DNA of 64,000 bases, taken from the NCBI GenBank assembly GCA_022316685.1, contig JAKJHU010000024.1:8216943-8280942 (forward strand), read 5' to 3'. Position 1 is the stretch's first letter. Every line of letters begins with the position of its first letter. The stretch comes from Progne subis subis (lineage: Eukaryota; Chordata; Aves; Passeriformes; Hirundinidae). Positions 13,101 to 26,160 of this stretch are shown piece by piece. The notes below the pieces were generated by a model. It saw only the letters and a program-made list of their open reading frames with translations. It had not been told where the DNA came from and did not search any database. The position numbers were made by a program, and so were the translations under genes.

Positions 13101-16100
13101 ACCAAAAAACAAACCAAAACCAAACACCAACCATTCATTCATTAATTGCTCGCTCACGCAATGCATAAGAAGGTGAGATTTTCAGGAACTCACCATGCCT
13201 GATGGGCCAATTGTGAAGGGACACAGCTCAGCTGCTTGCCAGCTGCCCAGAACAGTAGCTCTCAAGGGGAAGGAGGGGAAGAAAAGTTCTCATCTCTGCT
13301 CTGCACCGACAGCGGCCTATTCTCATCTTCCAAAGCCGTGTAATCTGTGGAGATGTAGACTGGTATTTTCCCTCTCCCCAGCACAAGAGTGATCAGAAGT
13401 GTATCTCTCCCCTCCCTCTCTGTCTACAGACATCAGGTTGTGGTCTATCATCTTTAGATGCTTCTTTCTAGGGAAAAAATAAAGCTTGAGGAGATACATG
13501 TGGTTATCTTTCCAAGCTTCACTGCAGGCACTGCAGAAAAATTACCCACTCCTCTTTTGGGAGCTTTCCCCAGCTTTAAACAGATTCCTACCATACACAC
13601 TGCCAGGCTAAGATCATGAGGAAATCTGGTTTTTAAAAGAGCAGGACTGATGCAGCAATTGTCAGAAATGCCACAGAATAAGCAAATTTGGTCTCAACTG
13701 TCAACCTTATTGCCAGACTGTCAGAAGATCTGAATCCAGAGAATAATTTAAATGTCAAATCAAGGCACAGCAAGCACAAATTCCTGTGATTTTCTGTGCT
13801 ACTGAGAGATAACATGACCTAAGGGTAAGAGAAGAGCTGGCTGAAAAAAAAAAAACCCTGTTTTTCAGGAGGTTAGGGAAATTTTTGTTGTAAATTCACC
13901 AAAGAAATTGGAACCTATAGGTTTCTTTCAGGCAAAACAACAATGGTATCATGATAGAGACCTCTCCAAAGAGAATGTTTTGCATTTTGTCCAGATATAT
14001 TTGCCTTGACAGAAGTTACTACTGCAGGAATTAATAAGCTAACTTTCGGTAAGTGTTCTGAAATCCTTGGGAAGGAGAAGGTTGAAATGCCAATTATTGC
14101 TAATTTTAAATCAAATGTTTTACATGGAACTACAGACTTCATAATGCTGCTGGTTTTAGTGTGGACCATAGCAGTACTTTTGATAAAACTTGTACTGGAA
14201 ATGTAGAAACTAGAAAATAAATATATATTTAAAATGATAAGTCTTTCTCAATGGTTATCATTGTATTGTTATTCACAGCTTTGGGGAGGATTGTGCCTGA
14301 ATAAGGACTGCAGAATAATGCCCATATTGAGAAAACCAGAAGAATTGAACTGGAAAGAAGAAAAGAAAAAAGCAGGTTACAAGCTGTCATTCTGAAACTC
14401 ATTTTCCCCACCATGAAGATGAACTCTTATTACCTGTGAATATGGAATTCAAATACTATTTTCAAGTTTTAAATATAGGTAACACTTTACATTATGTGTC
14501 ATTCTGGTACCAATTATAGCATAACTCTAATATTATAAATCTATTGAGAGAGGGCTGAGCCAAGAAGCTTCGTAGTAGCCCAAAACTCAAGGAAAGTTCA
14601 AAAATATTTCAATTTTGTCTTCTTATACAAGCCCATATTCAGTGTCCTGGGACACATAATGCCTTGGAAACAAGTGCATTATGTTTTTTAATGTAACAAA
14701 CAGGAACATCTTGCACTTCTTTGATCTTCCTCATCTGTTTCATGGGTGAAAATGAGATCATCATCTACCCACTTTCCCACCTCAGTAGCTATCGCAGTGT
14801 TTTCTTTATCCCTAACTAGGAAAGCCTGCATCCCCTATTATTGTTTGTAGTCTGGGCAAAGGGAAGTTGAATGTTGCCCTGGATCCACATCTGAACTGTC
14901 TTCCATGGCTGTGTTTGAAGCCAGCTCTTTCCCTGGCTGACCTGCAGTGCTGTAGTTGCAGTGACAGCTCCTCAGCTAGCCCCCTCTTGACCAGGATAGA
15001 ATCTAGCCCTCAAAAAGCGGAAAAAATAAATATGATGGTTTCAGGAAAGCTGCTTTAAAGAAAAAAAAAGCAAGGCTATGTCTTAATCCCTGAGAGAAAA
15101 CCTTCAAGGATTTACTAGAGAAGTACAGCATTGCTGTAGGTATCTAACTGGTGTTTAGTGGCAATTTAGAAGCTGGTGGAAACAAGAGGAGTTTCTGTGG
15201 AAAACAGGCAGATTTTTATATCTTTCAGAGTATTGATTAGGACATTAAACCATTTCTAATGTTCTGTGAGGGGAATGGAGATATTCCAACACTGGACCAT
15301 CACTCTTTCCCACACACTGAAAGCCCAGATATGGACCCTGGACCTTCTCTGAAGAGCAACAAGGCATCATGTCTGAGCTATTGCTTTGCCGTGAAAATTT
15401 AACAGACAAATAGATCTCAGCTATTGAACCATACAAGCCATACTGTATTCAAAGGAAGGAAACAAACAATCTACATTTAAGCAATAAAATAAAATTCATT
15501 TTTGCATGTAATTTTTTAGCTAGATTTGTGATTTTGTCTTTTTGCTGGACCGTGCTTTTAACCAGAATATACCAAATCCCAGTGTACCGGAAATACCATC
15601 TGTGCAAGTGATCCACTATTAGTTAATTAGGTGTGCTAGAATATTTTCCTCCCAGTAAATGGAGCTTGTGTACTGGTATCTGCCATCAACGCTAAATGGG
15701 GCTTACACATGCAAAATCCCTCTGGCATTGAGAGGAGAAAAAATCCTTTCACTTTCATAAATAATGGATCTGTAGCAAAATTAGCATTTCATGAAAAATT
15801 TTAAAAACTAGAATGAAAATATATCATTTCTATTTTATGTGTCCCAAATTGCCAGTGCATTGTGTCTAACATAGGTCATCTCCTGTACAGCTACCACATA
15901 ATCACATCAAAAATTCTCTGTTTTCTGAAGACTCAACTACTCACCTATGACCAATGTCCTCTACGGTATTATGAAAGTAAAAGTGCTCTTCATCTACTAG
16001 AGCACTGTGGCACTGGGTTAATTTTCTAATGTATGACTATTTCTGTGATTTTTAAAAATTGAATTGTGATGAACACCATTTCTCTTCTACTATGAAGTGT

Positions 16101-19100
16101 TTGTTTTTCTGTACCCGCCATGCGACATGCTTGCACACAAACAAATAATGATTTCTCTGCAGGTACAAATACAAGAAACTCTTGCCTATTGTGTTCCAAT
16201 AAACATTCACATGGAAAAAACTATATGCCCAGATTATTGAGCATGAACACTGCACACTGTGTACAGTACACTAGGTAAATATGCAGCTATTCATGGCACC
16301 AAACATTTCTACTCCTAGTCAGCTCATTTTGATCTGAACGCTTTCCAGGGTGACCAAGATATGCAGCAACAACTTCCCATTTCATCTGTACTCCACCCTA
16401 AACCTGGCTGCATTTAAATCACCCCGAGTTCTGCCACAAACCTTGGTGGAACACAGATTGCAGCCTGTTTCTTTTAGAACAAGGTGCTGATGATCTCATC
16501 TAAGCCAAAACCTCTCTACGAATTTGCCCATTGGAATTAGGAATAGAGAAGAAATAGCCCCGCAAACTCTCCTGAAAATCTCCAGACATGGCCCATGCAT
16601 GGTGGTGTGATATGAAAGGGCAAGAAATCATTCACATGTGAAGACAAGTGGGAAATTATTTTAGCAAGCCCACACACCAAGACACTGCCTTTCCCTTCTT
16701 TTCAGGATTTAGTCTCAATCCCATGGCTTTAAAATCTTAAAGCAAAATCTACTAGTATGAGTTTTGTGTTTCCAGTGGAATAGAAATTGCAGTACCATTG
16801 GGAAAATAAATTTTGAGGGTTGTGGTTTGGGCTTGTTCAATAGTCTGAGCCCAAATTTTTCAATTTAGCTTTTTTTAATTTCCTCAGTGAGTAAATACAC
16901 ATTTAGAGTAGCTAGACGCAAATTCTGCAGCCAGGCATAATTACAAAACAGTATTTTTGATCAAAAAGAAAACAAGTGACTTATTAATTTATAAGCATAA
17001 CCTCATCAAACACACAGAGACAGATGGAAAAAGTTATAAATACATTAACCCATGCTGTTATTCTAGTAACTCCTACCATTAGAAATTGAGCTCAAATCTT
17101 CTTTTGGAGGGCACGTTTAAAGATATTTTTTTTTAATTCTACCTTTTAAATTGTACTTTAATCTATGTTTTTGGTGTTTGTAAGCTACAAATTTAGATAT
17201 CAAACAGGGGTCATGATTATATTTTCTGATTCTTGATGTCATTGTTTGGCTTATATTCAAAATGACAAAATGATTACTATTTTCCCAGTGGATCAAACAA
17301 ACATGTTAAAGTCAAAGGAGAAAAATAACATCCTTTCTGTGGTTGAGCAATGTGATTCCTATTTCCTCCTTCCAGCTTTCTGCCTGTGGGAGCATCTGTC
17401 AAGGCTGAGTCAGCACCTTCCCAGGAAAACCTCATAAACATGTTGGAAGACATTTTATTTTGTCATCTACCTAGGCACATTGGACTAGTATGCAAATAAG
17501 ACAGCACAAGAACAGGACCACAGCAACAGTGCTAATGCTCTAAGTGATCTTTCAGTGTAATTAGAATTTGTTTCATCACACTAATTTGACATGGCAAATT
17601 AGTGAAGCTAAGATAAGGGGGTTTAGTAGAGCCAGGGCGCTGGTATGTACACAGAAACTTGTCACTAAGTCCATTTGCACATGGGAGTTGTGTAACATTG
17701 CAGAGAAGTGACAATTAGTAAAAGCTCTGGAAAATATCAGTTTGTTTTATTTTTAATCTGGAACTTGACAGGTAATATTTTCTTTGGCTGCTCTCTTGCA
17801 ATAGTGGTTTAGGGATCTTAGCCCCTTCACTGTTGAAAAATCTTTCAAGACTTAGGACAAGCTAACATGGTACTACAGTTAGACAAGTTTAGTCAAGTCT
17901 GGCCCAGTGGTACACAGCAACATGCTGTGCTAACACATGGGAATTCAAGGGGCAGCTCTGTGATTTCTGTTTCACAGAATGAGCTAGCTGTAAGCCATGC
18001 CATGGTGACAGCAAAACTGAGGATAGTGGTTGGTTTCTTTTCTGCACCCTCCTGCCCCAGATCATGCAAGCTCAAGAGAGACCATGAACGGGAAATGAAA
18101 ACTGTTCCCAACTGCTGCAAATTAGTCCTGAAACTCAGAAGATTTTAAAGATAGGTGGAACATGTGGAAGTCTGGCAGAGGTCTGACAGAAGGCTTAGTT
18201 AAGGAAGAGGACTTGTCCAGTTTACAGCACTAATTAATCTTTAACTTTCTGATTTAAATGAAGATTTGGGATTGTTCATAGTTTCCTAAATAATTTGGCC
18301 TGAATGTTGGTGTAATTAGGATACCCGACCTTTGATGCCACACGCTGTTCTTTTGGACCTGCCGAGATCACGAGCCAATTGAGACCAGAGGGATGGAGAC
18401 GTGATGTCAACTGAATCACAAGATCTCTCAGCTGAATCACAAACCCACACACCAACCCCAAAAGATGAGGCTTCCTTTTGCATCTCGCCCTCCTGGTGGA
18501 AATAGGGCCAAAAGGGGTCTGCTCTGAAATCAGTCTACATATCTGAGACAGAATTCATATTCTGCACCCCATTGTGTTTTAACTGATTCAGAATAATGTT
18601 TCTGCGTATAATAATATCAGTTGCATATAAAATTTGCATCATATTATGAGATGCTAAGACAGGGCTTATTACTTGGAAATTCTAAGAATAATGTAGTAGA
18701 GAAAGATGTAGCTAGATAGGCATATTTAATCTGATTATACTTCCACTGATAGGATAGTGACCTATCCTTTCGATTATATACTTTGGATTGCTTCTATAAT
18801 TTGACACAGTTCTGAGGATAATTTAAGTTACCTTTAGGAAATGCTGAAGAAGCCAGTCTATTCCACAGTTAAAAGGAACAGTAAATGCTACTGGCAAGCA
18901 AAGCAAGTTTCGAGCCAGTGTGGAAATCCTCACCACGGAGCCTAAACAGAATTCAGAAGGGGAGAAGCAAAACAGCCAAGAGTATAAGTTGCCCTTCAAA
19001 TGAGGAGACATGCATTGGTATCTGCAAGTTTCACACATCTCAAAGTGGTAACATCCAAAGCACTGAAACAGAACAAACATTGGGCAAAGTCAGCCAAGGC

Positions 19101-19889
19101 AACCCCAGAGACTCTGGATATCAACTTTTGCTTTCTTTTTCAGATTAGAAGCAGTGTCTTTGGGAGGATAAGAACATCAAATCTTTACAAACCCTGGGGT
19201 TTTTGTGGGTACAGTTAAGAGGTTACCTGTAAGTTCAGTCCAGGAAGAAGCCAAAGGAATTTCCCTACAGAGAAAACCAATTTCTCTCATTGGAATCACC
19301 TTTAGGAACTTTTTTTCTGGCTGAAAAATGGGTCTCATGCTCTATAAACCTGAAAAGTGTAGGATGGGGAATCTCCAAAAAACAGCACAATAGAATTGCA
19401 GTCCTGAGGTACAGACAAATGGAACAGCATTGAGAAAGAAAGCCGCTTTTCTGTTCATTCGTATTGCAAGAAACTTTCTTGGGATATCTATTATTTTATG
19501 ACAGTTTTCAAGACCCATTTTCTGTTGTTCATTTTTTTGGTGTGTGGAGTTTTTTAGTATTTTTTTCATAGTTTCTTCTCATTACAGGAATCACTTGGTA
19601 AGGACACAAAACAGCATTTTGATTCTTCGTTCCCAGAGACGCTTGGCCAAACAGGTATTCACACACAGAGGCAGAGAGAATCTGTTATTTATGAGAAAAA
19701 TAAGCTAACATCACCTGCTTCTGAAGGTAATCAGATATTGCTTGTATTTCAAAGCTCAAAAAGTTAATACTGTTCCAGAGATTTTTAAAAGAAATGCAAT
19801 TACAATTGGAAGTTGAGGTTACGGCAGAAAATATTCATCACAATACGAGCCATAAAAATGCCTTTTTTAAACACAGAGGAAAGGCCATT
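10163..19889. other. Unique noncoding DNA, no gene seen
   Basis: This long AT-rich stretch has only short open frames (up to 93 codons at 17,867-18,148) with no domain and with antisense frames of similar length. Perfect octamers lie at 11,917-11,924, 17,490-17,497 and 18,632-18,639. A run of 12 A is at 13,844-13,855. No named repeat, RNA gene or CpG island is visible. Confidence 0.7.
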
Positions 19890-20420
19890 CTGTAGGGAAT
19901 ATTTCATGGCTAGTGGGAGGGTTAAATAAACAAATGATAATAACACCAATCAGACCTCTTTGCTTAAAGCCTGTGGAGTCAATCTGCTTCTGACTGTGGA
20001 GATACCAACCAGCAAAGGCAAACTAATTAGACACAGTCAAACACTTAGGCAATCACACCTTGTGAATGTAAGCGTCTTCCTGTCATTTGGCAAGTCTCTC
20101 AGCTGCCTCTGAGCGTGAGACAACAAATCCCCTGCAAACAAGTTCTTCACTCTCCCTGTTAGTGAGATCTAACAGAGCACAATGGCTGGAGGTGAAAGGT
20201 GGCAGTCTAGTCAGGTAATGACATCGTCTTGAACAGCCCACATTAAAATAGTGGCACTTGTTTAGACTAGCCTATTTGCACCTACCTGCAGAGGCCTTTT
20301 TAATGTAATTATTAGGCTCTGCAGCCCTGCTTAGGATTTGAAAATACCATTCATTTTCATCTTGCTTCAGCTACCGCTGCTATCTCCTATTCAATCTCAG
20401 TCACCTTATCTCCTCACAAG
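19890..20420. other. Candidate conserved noncoding element
   Basis: A repeat-free block with even composition and many homeodomain-type TAAT and AATTA words, for example CAAACTAATTAGAC near 20,019 and TTAATGTAATTATTAGG near 20,301. It has no open frame of note and no low-complexity tract. I infer a possible enhancer; there is no direct evidence. Confidence 0.3.
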
Positions 20421-22125
20421 TAAATGTAGAAACAGAAGCAGATGAGAAGAGTTGAATTAACAAGAAACAAGTTGGCAGGTGAGCTGCGTGACACAACAGT
20501 AAAAAAAAAAGTTAAAAGATTTGACAATATATTCTAATCACTACCTGACTGTAGCAGAGCTGCAGGCATTGAAATAGCTTCCTGGGGAAAACAGAAAAGA
20601 CAGCAGGAGAATGGTCTAAAACCCAAGGGCAGGAACCAACCCTTATGAGCATTTGAACAAATATGTAATTACTGTCGTTCAAAGTAGTCTTATTTTCTCA
20701 GGAGTTAACTATTCATATGACAGACATACAGCCTAAGGAGTGCAGTAAGTAACCAGCACCCGGTTCTAGCTGAGATACCCACACACAGCTGACTGCAGAA
20801 GCCCATAGGAAGGAATGGGGTAGCCATAGGCCAAAATTTCATCCAGTTTTCCAGTGAGAATCCATGTTGCACTGGAAAGGTGAAGTGAGTTACCTGAAGT
20901 GAGTCACTTTCCTGTGTCTTCATTCACAAAAGGTACAGCAGAAGATTTCTTGGGGTTTCTCAGGATGTAAACCCAGCACCTGCCAGATGAGTGAGGCAGG
21001 ATGCATGTGGAGAATACTTCACCAACATGTGGCCAGTGACAAAAATCTGGGGAAAAGAGGGACTGGTCCAAGAAGGGAAGCTGTAATACCCACTTCCCCT
21101 TGCCAGGGAAGCACAGACCTGTCAAGCATGGAATCATTGCTCTGAGAAGTTCTACAAAAACAAAAACAGGATGAAAGATACATGGAGGAGGAAAAAGAAA
21201 AAATTCTGCTTCCTTTGTAAAGAGGAATTTCAACCTGTTTTAAGGTGACTTCAACAAGAAATTAATTATTTAGTTCTTGCCTTGTGTAGCAAGGTTGTCC
21301 TCACAGAAAGGACATCTTGTTTACAAGATCAGTGCTAATTTCTGATAAAGAGAAGGCTCTCGAACAGCCTGTATGGAAGGTTTGCTCAGTGTGACACTTT
21401 GTTTTTTGCTGCTAGTACTTGAGGTTCTATTCTTTACCTTGCAAATATATCCCAAGCTATACTGGTGAAGAAAATTTTCTGCTGTCAAGGTATTGAGGTT
21501 AATTTCTCCAGCACACCGTGGTTTCACAGAAGACTGTTGCAGTGTAGGTTACCACCTTAATTGGTGCCACTGCCCAGGTTCCTGTGCTGAAGGAGTGCCA
21601 GAGAGTCATAGCATGTCCCAAGCATTCTTGATACCTACTTTGTTTGTTTGTAGTTTTTTCCTCCATCTGGCTATGACGGATGAGGGTCCTTTAGCTACAC
21701 TTGTTCTGTAAACTGATATTATGCATCTGACCTAAAATGACAGCTGGAATCAAGGCCACACTTAGAGATAATCATGCCCAACACAAAAATATAAGCGAGT
21801 TCTGGAGGGTGCCAGCCCTGGGTCAGTCTCAGCTTATTTGTCAATCTGCCAGTTCACTGCTCCTCAGTGCTGTCTTCCCTGAGTAGCAGAAGGCACTGCT
21901 TTCAGGGGCAGTAAACTCTGAATGTTGAGAGACAAGCAGTTGGCAGGAGTCCTTATGACAGGGGTGGGAAAAGCAAGACAGGTAGCCAGATGGATGTGGT
22001 GTGGCCCAAGGCAAGCACTGAAGCAAAGGGGTGAATCAGAATCAAAAGGTTACCATACCATGATGGGAATTTCTGATTATAGTGACACTGCACAGGCAAG
22101 CCGTGTATTCTGCAAGCTCTTACTA
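20421..22125. other. Unique noncoding DNA, no gene seen
   Basis: The frames here (up to 109 codons at 20,904-21,233 minus and 103 codons at 21,922-22,233 plus) overlap antisense frames and lack domains. A run of 10 A lies near 20,502. Nothing else stands out before the hairpin at 22,126. Confidence 0.65.
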
Positions 22126-22171
22126 CTGCTCTGGTCCTACTGCAGTATCTCTGGCAGTAGGACCAGAGCAG
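22126..22171. repeat. Perfect 18-base inverted repeat (hairpin)
   Basis: The left arm CTGCTCTGGTCCTACTGC (22,126-22,143) is the exact reverse complement of the right arm at 22,154-22,171. The arms are separated by a 10-base loop, AGTATCTCTG. Pairing stops abruptly outside the stem, apart from a possible CTGC/GCAG pair at 22,110-22,113 and 22,181-22,184. The stem is shorter than a normal microRNA precursor. A template-switch mutation is a likely origin. Confidence 0.9.
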
Positions 22172-25100
22172 AGACATTCTGCAGTGACATTCTAAGGCAT
22201 TTTATATTGCTGCTAACCTCAGTTTTTCTCTGATCAGTCCATCCTCCCTTTTCCACTTGGTTTCACTTTGATACTTGAGGTGGGTTATTAGTTCGTATTC
22301 ACCGATCCTCTGGGCTCTGAATTCATTTGCTCTCAAGCACTTATATCACTTCCATCAGAAACTAGGACTTATGCAAGCTAAATTTATTGATTAGTAAAGC
22401 AGCACATTTTGCAGAGAGAAGTATAATCTCTCATCAGACTGTCTGATAGAAAGTGGGAAAAATGGGGAAGCTCTCCAGCCATCCTATCCTTAAGCTAGCT
22501 ATGATACCCTGACACATCACAGCTACTGTTATCACAACACACCTATTGTAAAAAAGAAAGTTTTAAATGGACTTAAAGAATTCAGTTTGAAAATTTCAGA
22601 CTAAGAGGCTGAAAATAATTAATTTGGTCTGGATAAATTATTCAGTGCTATTGCATCACTAATAATTGTTTATTTATACTTATTTATACCACATATACAC
22701 AAACACACCCGCTCTGTCACACTGTTACTTAGCTTAATATTTTAATTGTATAAAATATTAATTGATGAATACAGTATTATCTTGCATACAGTATGACCTT
22801 ATTTTTCAAGCAAAGGTGACAGGGTATTGAAGCATCAACCTGTGTGTGAATCTCTGTAATGACACACCATATCATGAGAAGCAGCTGCCCCACAGTATTG
22901 AAACAGCCTTTCCTCACACAAGCCTGTCAAAATTAGGATGTGACTGATCTCTGTGCCTGTAACTATATTCCTCATGATACTGCATATCAATTTTTGGCCA
23001 ATTTCATACTGCACTTCACTGGCAGTTTTGGGATTTAGAGGACAGGCTAAGGGACAACTGCCCTTTTGGAAAACCAGGGACAAAAGCATTAAAACCACTA
23101 CTATCTGCAAAATGGAAGACACTTCTTTTATCCCTTTAGCCACTGGACTGAAGCAGGGGTGCTGGAGAAAATCAAGGAACCAGGATTTTGTCACAGCTCT
23201 TCATCCATACTCTTCCCACATTTCCCTTCAGTCATCAGACCTGAATAAAGACAGAAGGGATGTCCATGGACCAATTAACTTCCTCACAAAACACACATCT
23301 CCTGGATCTGGCACCAGCTGTAGGAATGCCCAGACAACTTTTTTTCCTCTTTCCTTTTCTTTCAAATAGAGAAAACCACATTCAGAGAGGGAAACATTTC
23401 CACAAAAAGGACCAAGCAAGGAGATGGCTCAAAAGAGACCTGAGGCAAATTAAAGCCCAATTTAACTTTTGCTCAATAACTTCACTTTATTTGGATGAAT
23501 CATTTATGCGGTGAAAAACTTCAGCTTACTACACTAGAAAACTCAATTAATCGCCAAAGTGCTGAGAGAATAGGGAAGGGGAAGCATGGAGGCAGAACTC
23601 CAGCTACCAAGTTAAGAAGCAGAAATAAAAGCCTTTTGACACAGGGCATTAGAAACATTGAAGAGGAAATGGGAAGAGTTCCTACACCCCTGTCCACAGC
23701 AGGAAGAATGCTTGCATGGAGGAGCTGATGAAAGATAGAAGAGAGTAAGGCCAGTGCAGGACTCAGGAATGACTTGTACCCCACTATGCCATTGCAAAAA
23801 GGGCCCCAAATGACCTGCCGAAGGCCTCAGGGAACTGGAGCAGAGACAAGACTGTCAGTGCCTCAGCTGCTCCTCTAGCACAGTCATCATCCTCACTGTC
23901 TCCACTGACAAGCCAAAAAGAGGGTTTCCCTGACTGTTCCTTGGATCATGGAAAGGATATTTTATCTTGGCTTGGAGACACATTTTCCCAGTTACTCAGT
24001 GCCTTTAGCATGGTGACTGGACATTTCTTAGGGGCTGCTCTGTCTCTGCTCACCAGGCAGCAGGTGCCAAGAGTATTCAGAACAAAGGGAAATCACAGTC
24101 TTGCCTTTACTACCCAGAGATGAGGAGATAGAAACAATCTCTAGCTTTTTTCACATTACCCTGCTGCTTTTCTTCTGGACCGGTAGCTGCCCAAATTCCT
24201 CTTAAACACACAGAAAAGCAAGTCCCTCTTAGCACAGTATCAGACAACTTCTCAGTCATGAAGAACCCATCCCATAAAAGTGTGAGGTGCCAGTGGTGGG
24301 GCAGGAACTGTTTGTGAATTACAGCTTTTTTTCTGAAAGGAACAGAGGTAATGGGTACTTTTGTTGTCCAGCAAACTTAAACTTAGTAGCAAACCCCAAA
24401 TTCTTAACTAAGTTTTCCTGCTGTCTCCCTTGTTTGCTTATTAAATGTAGAGGAAGGAATATTAGATTCAAGTGGTAGCAACAGAAAACGGAAAATCAAA
24501 TGATACCTTGATTCCTGTGGTCTCTCAGGTTTTATCACATTGGAATATGTTTAACCCTTCAAAATCTGGTCACTTCTCATCTGTGATAGGAAAACTGCTT
24601 TGTTAGAAAGAGAAAAATGCACTGGTGCATATGGTATGCCATTAGTAAGTCTCACACCCCATAATAGGAGCATTTGTACTCAAATGTGTTTTTTGGGATC
24701 TAGCCAAGAGCAGAGCACCCTGTGAATCATAATGCACAGCTAATGAGTTATTTTTGGTAAATTTGGCACTCAGAGTTAATAGAACCAATTTGTCCCCAAA
24801 AAGCTAAATCACTTATCGCTTCTTTGGAGGTGCTAAGTGGATCTAGAACTTCAGGATATTGTCAATAAAAATTAAAGAATCACAAAGCTGCCTGTTAATT
24901 TGTGCTCCTCTCTATTTCTGTTTACAACAAAGTAAGATGTATGAGATGCTCTGAAAGGCCGGGAAATTCATTACAATTTAACTGTGCTCCAGGGTGGATG
25001 CTGGTTGCTTGAGGTGGGTGACCACAAAGAAAATAGATTATTATTTTTGGGAAACATCCAATTAAACAGCTAGACCCAAAGTGCAAAGCCCTGAAAAAAT

Positions 25101-25744
25101 GTTGAACTGCCCATATCCTAGGCATGGGAAACTTTGGTTCAACCTGCTACAGACTGCTTATAAATTCAGATCTAAAATAATATTTCACATCCTTATGAAA
25201 CAGAAAGGTATTCTATTCAAATTGAAATTGAAGGAGAGGCTGGGAGGTTAATATGAGGTTTTGGTTTGGGAATGTCTCTGGTGGCGGAAAAAAGTCTAAT
25301 TATTTTCCATTTAGAGAGTATGTCTCCAACCCAGAAAGTCATTGCCACAGCTCTATTTCCTATGGGAAATTCCCCTTAACTCCTCCCTTTCAGGTGTAAG
25401 TTGTCATTAATGCCCTTGCTATGTTGAGCAAAGGAGCTGCATATAGATGTGCAAAAGATATCCACTGAAGTTTCCACTTTAATATCCAATGAAAAATGTA
25501 TTTGGGTAGGGAACTCTAGTTTTGAGTGTATAGCAATTGTCTGCATTAACCAACCAGCCTAAGTGGAGTGCACTGAATAGGAAATGAGAGTGAAGCAAAA
25601 GTTAGAGCCATGCCAAACTACCTGAGTGTAATGTGGATAGCAGTGAACTGTGACTCATGTCATGTTGTGTTATGTAGCGTCAAATCACTGTTCAGTGTGA
25701 CACAACGTAAGCAGCATGAGTGGCGTGAATGTGACACAGCACAG
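22172..25744. other. Unique noncoding DNA, no gene seen
   Basis: The longest frame is 138 codons at 22,953-23,369, with a 119-codon antisense frame over part of it. Neither shows a signal peptide, domain or repeat I recognise. The segment from 22,660 to 22,710 is rich in TTTATA and CACA words. No named transposon is seen. Confidence 0.65.
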
Positions 25745-25793
25745 CCTTTTTTCCTCTCTCCTTCTCTTTTCTTTTTTTTTATTTTATTTTAAG
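25745..25793. repeat. Pyrimidine-rich tract grading into TTTTA repeat
   Basis: A C/T-rich stretch with CTCTCTCC and CTTCTC words runs into a T run and ATTTTATTTTA. It has low complexity and no flanking element that I can identify. Confidence 0.85.
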
Positions 25794-25909
25794 AGCATTT
25801 TACTTTTAATCAGATAGCTGCTGTCAATTCAGATAACAGCTGCCTGACCCAAATTTTCAGCTGACTGAAGTGGACGAATACTGAAGTATGGACTTTCTGT
25901 TACTTTCTG

Positions 25910-25937
25910 TTAGATGCCAGGCTGGCCTGGCATCTAA
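25910..25937. repeat. Perfect 12-base hairpin beside a 10-base tandem repeat
   Basis: TTAGATGCCAGG (25,910-25,921) pairs exactly with CCTGGCATCTAA (25,926-25,937) across a four-base loop, CTGG. Just upstream the decamer ACTTTCTGTT is repeated twice in tandem (25,892-25,911). The juxtaposition suggests local slippage plus template switching. Confidence 0.9.
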
Positions 25938-26142
25938 AAATACTCCTGCCTCATTCTCTTCCCCTCACCTGCTTCTTCTTCCCCTAATACCTGTTATGTT
26001 TTCTTACTGATACCAAATCAATAATTTCATTTCTATATTACAAACGTTAAGACAATACTGGCAAAAAAAAGTATACTGGAATTTTACTTACTGATGTTTA
26101 ATTATTAATGTAGGCTTCTTTAAACATATTTGGCTCTCTGAA

Positions 26143-26160
26143 ACAGCTCTTTAGAGCTGT
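26143..26160. repeat. Short palindrome ACAGCTCT-TT-AGAGCTGT
   Basis: Eight-base arms pair perfectly around a two-base spacer. It is small enough to occur by chance, but it lies within 250 bases of a stronger hairpin. Confidence 0.85.

Noticed and set aside
14006..14206. 66-codon frame with a hydrophobic stretch resembling a small membrane protein
   Set aside because: Short, overlapped by an antisense frame of 84 codons, and hydrophobic runs are common by chance in T-rich DNA.
22126..22171. microRNA precursor
   Set aside because: The stem is perfectly paired but only 18 bases with no lower stem, shorter than a normal precursor. Kept as a hairpin finding only.
22953..23369. 138-codon open frame on the plus strand
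   Set aside because: No domain, no splice context, and a 119-codon antisense frame overlaps it. Length is within chance for 64 kb.
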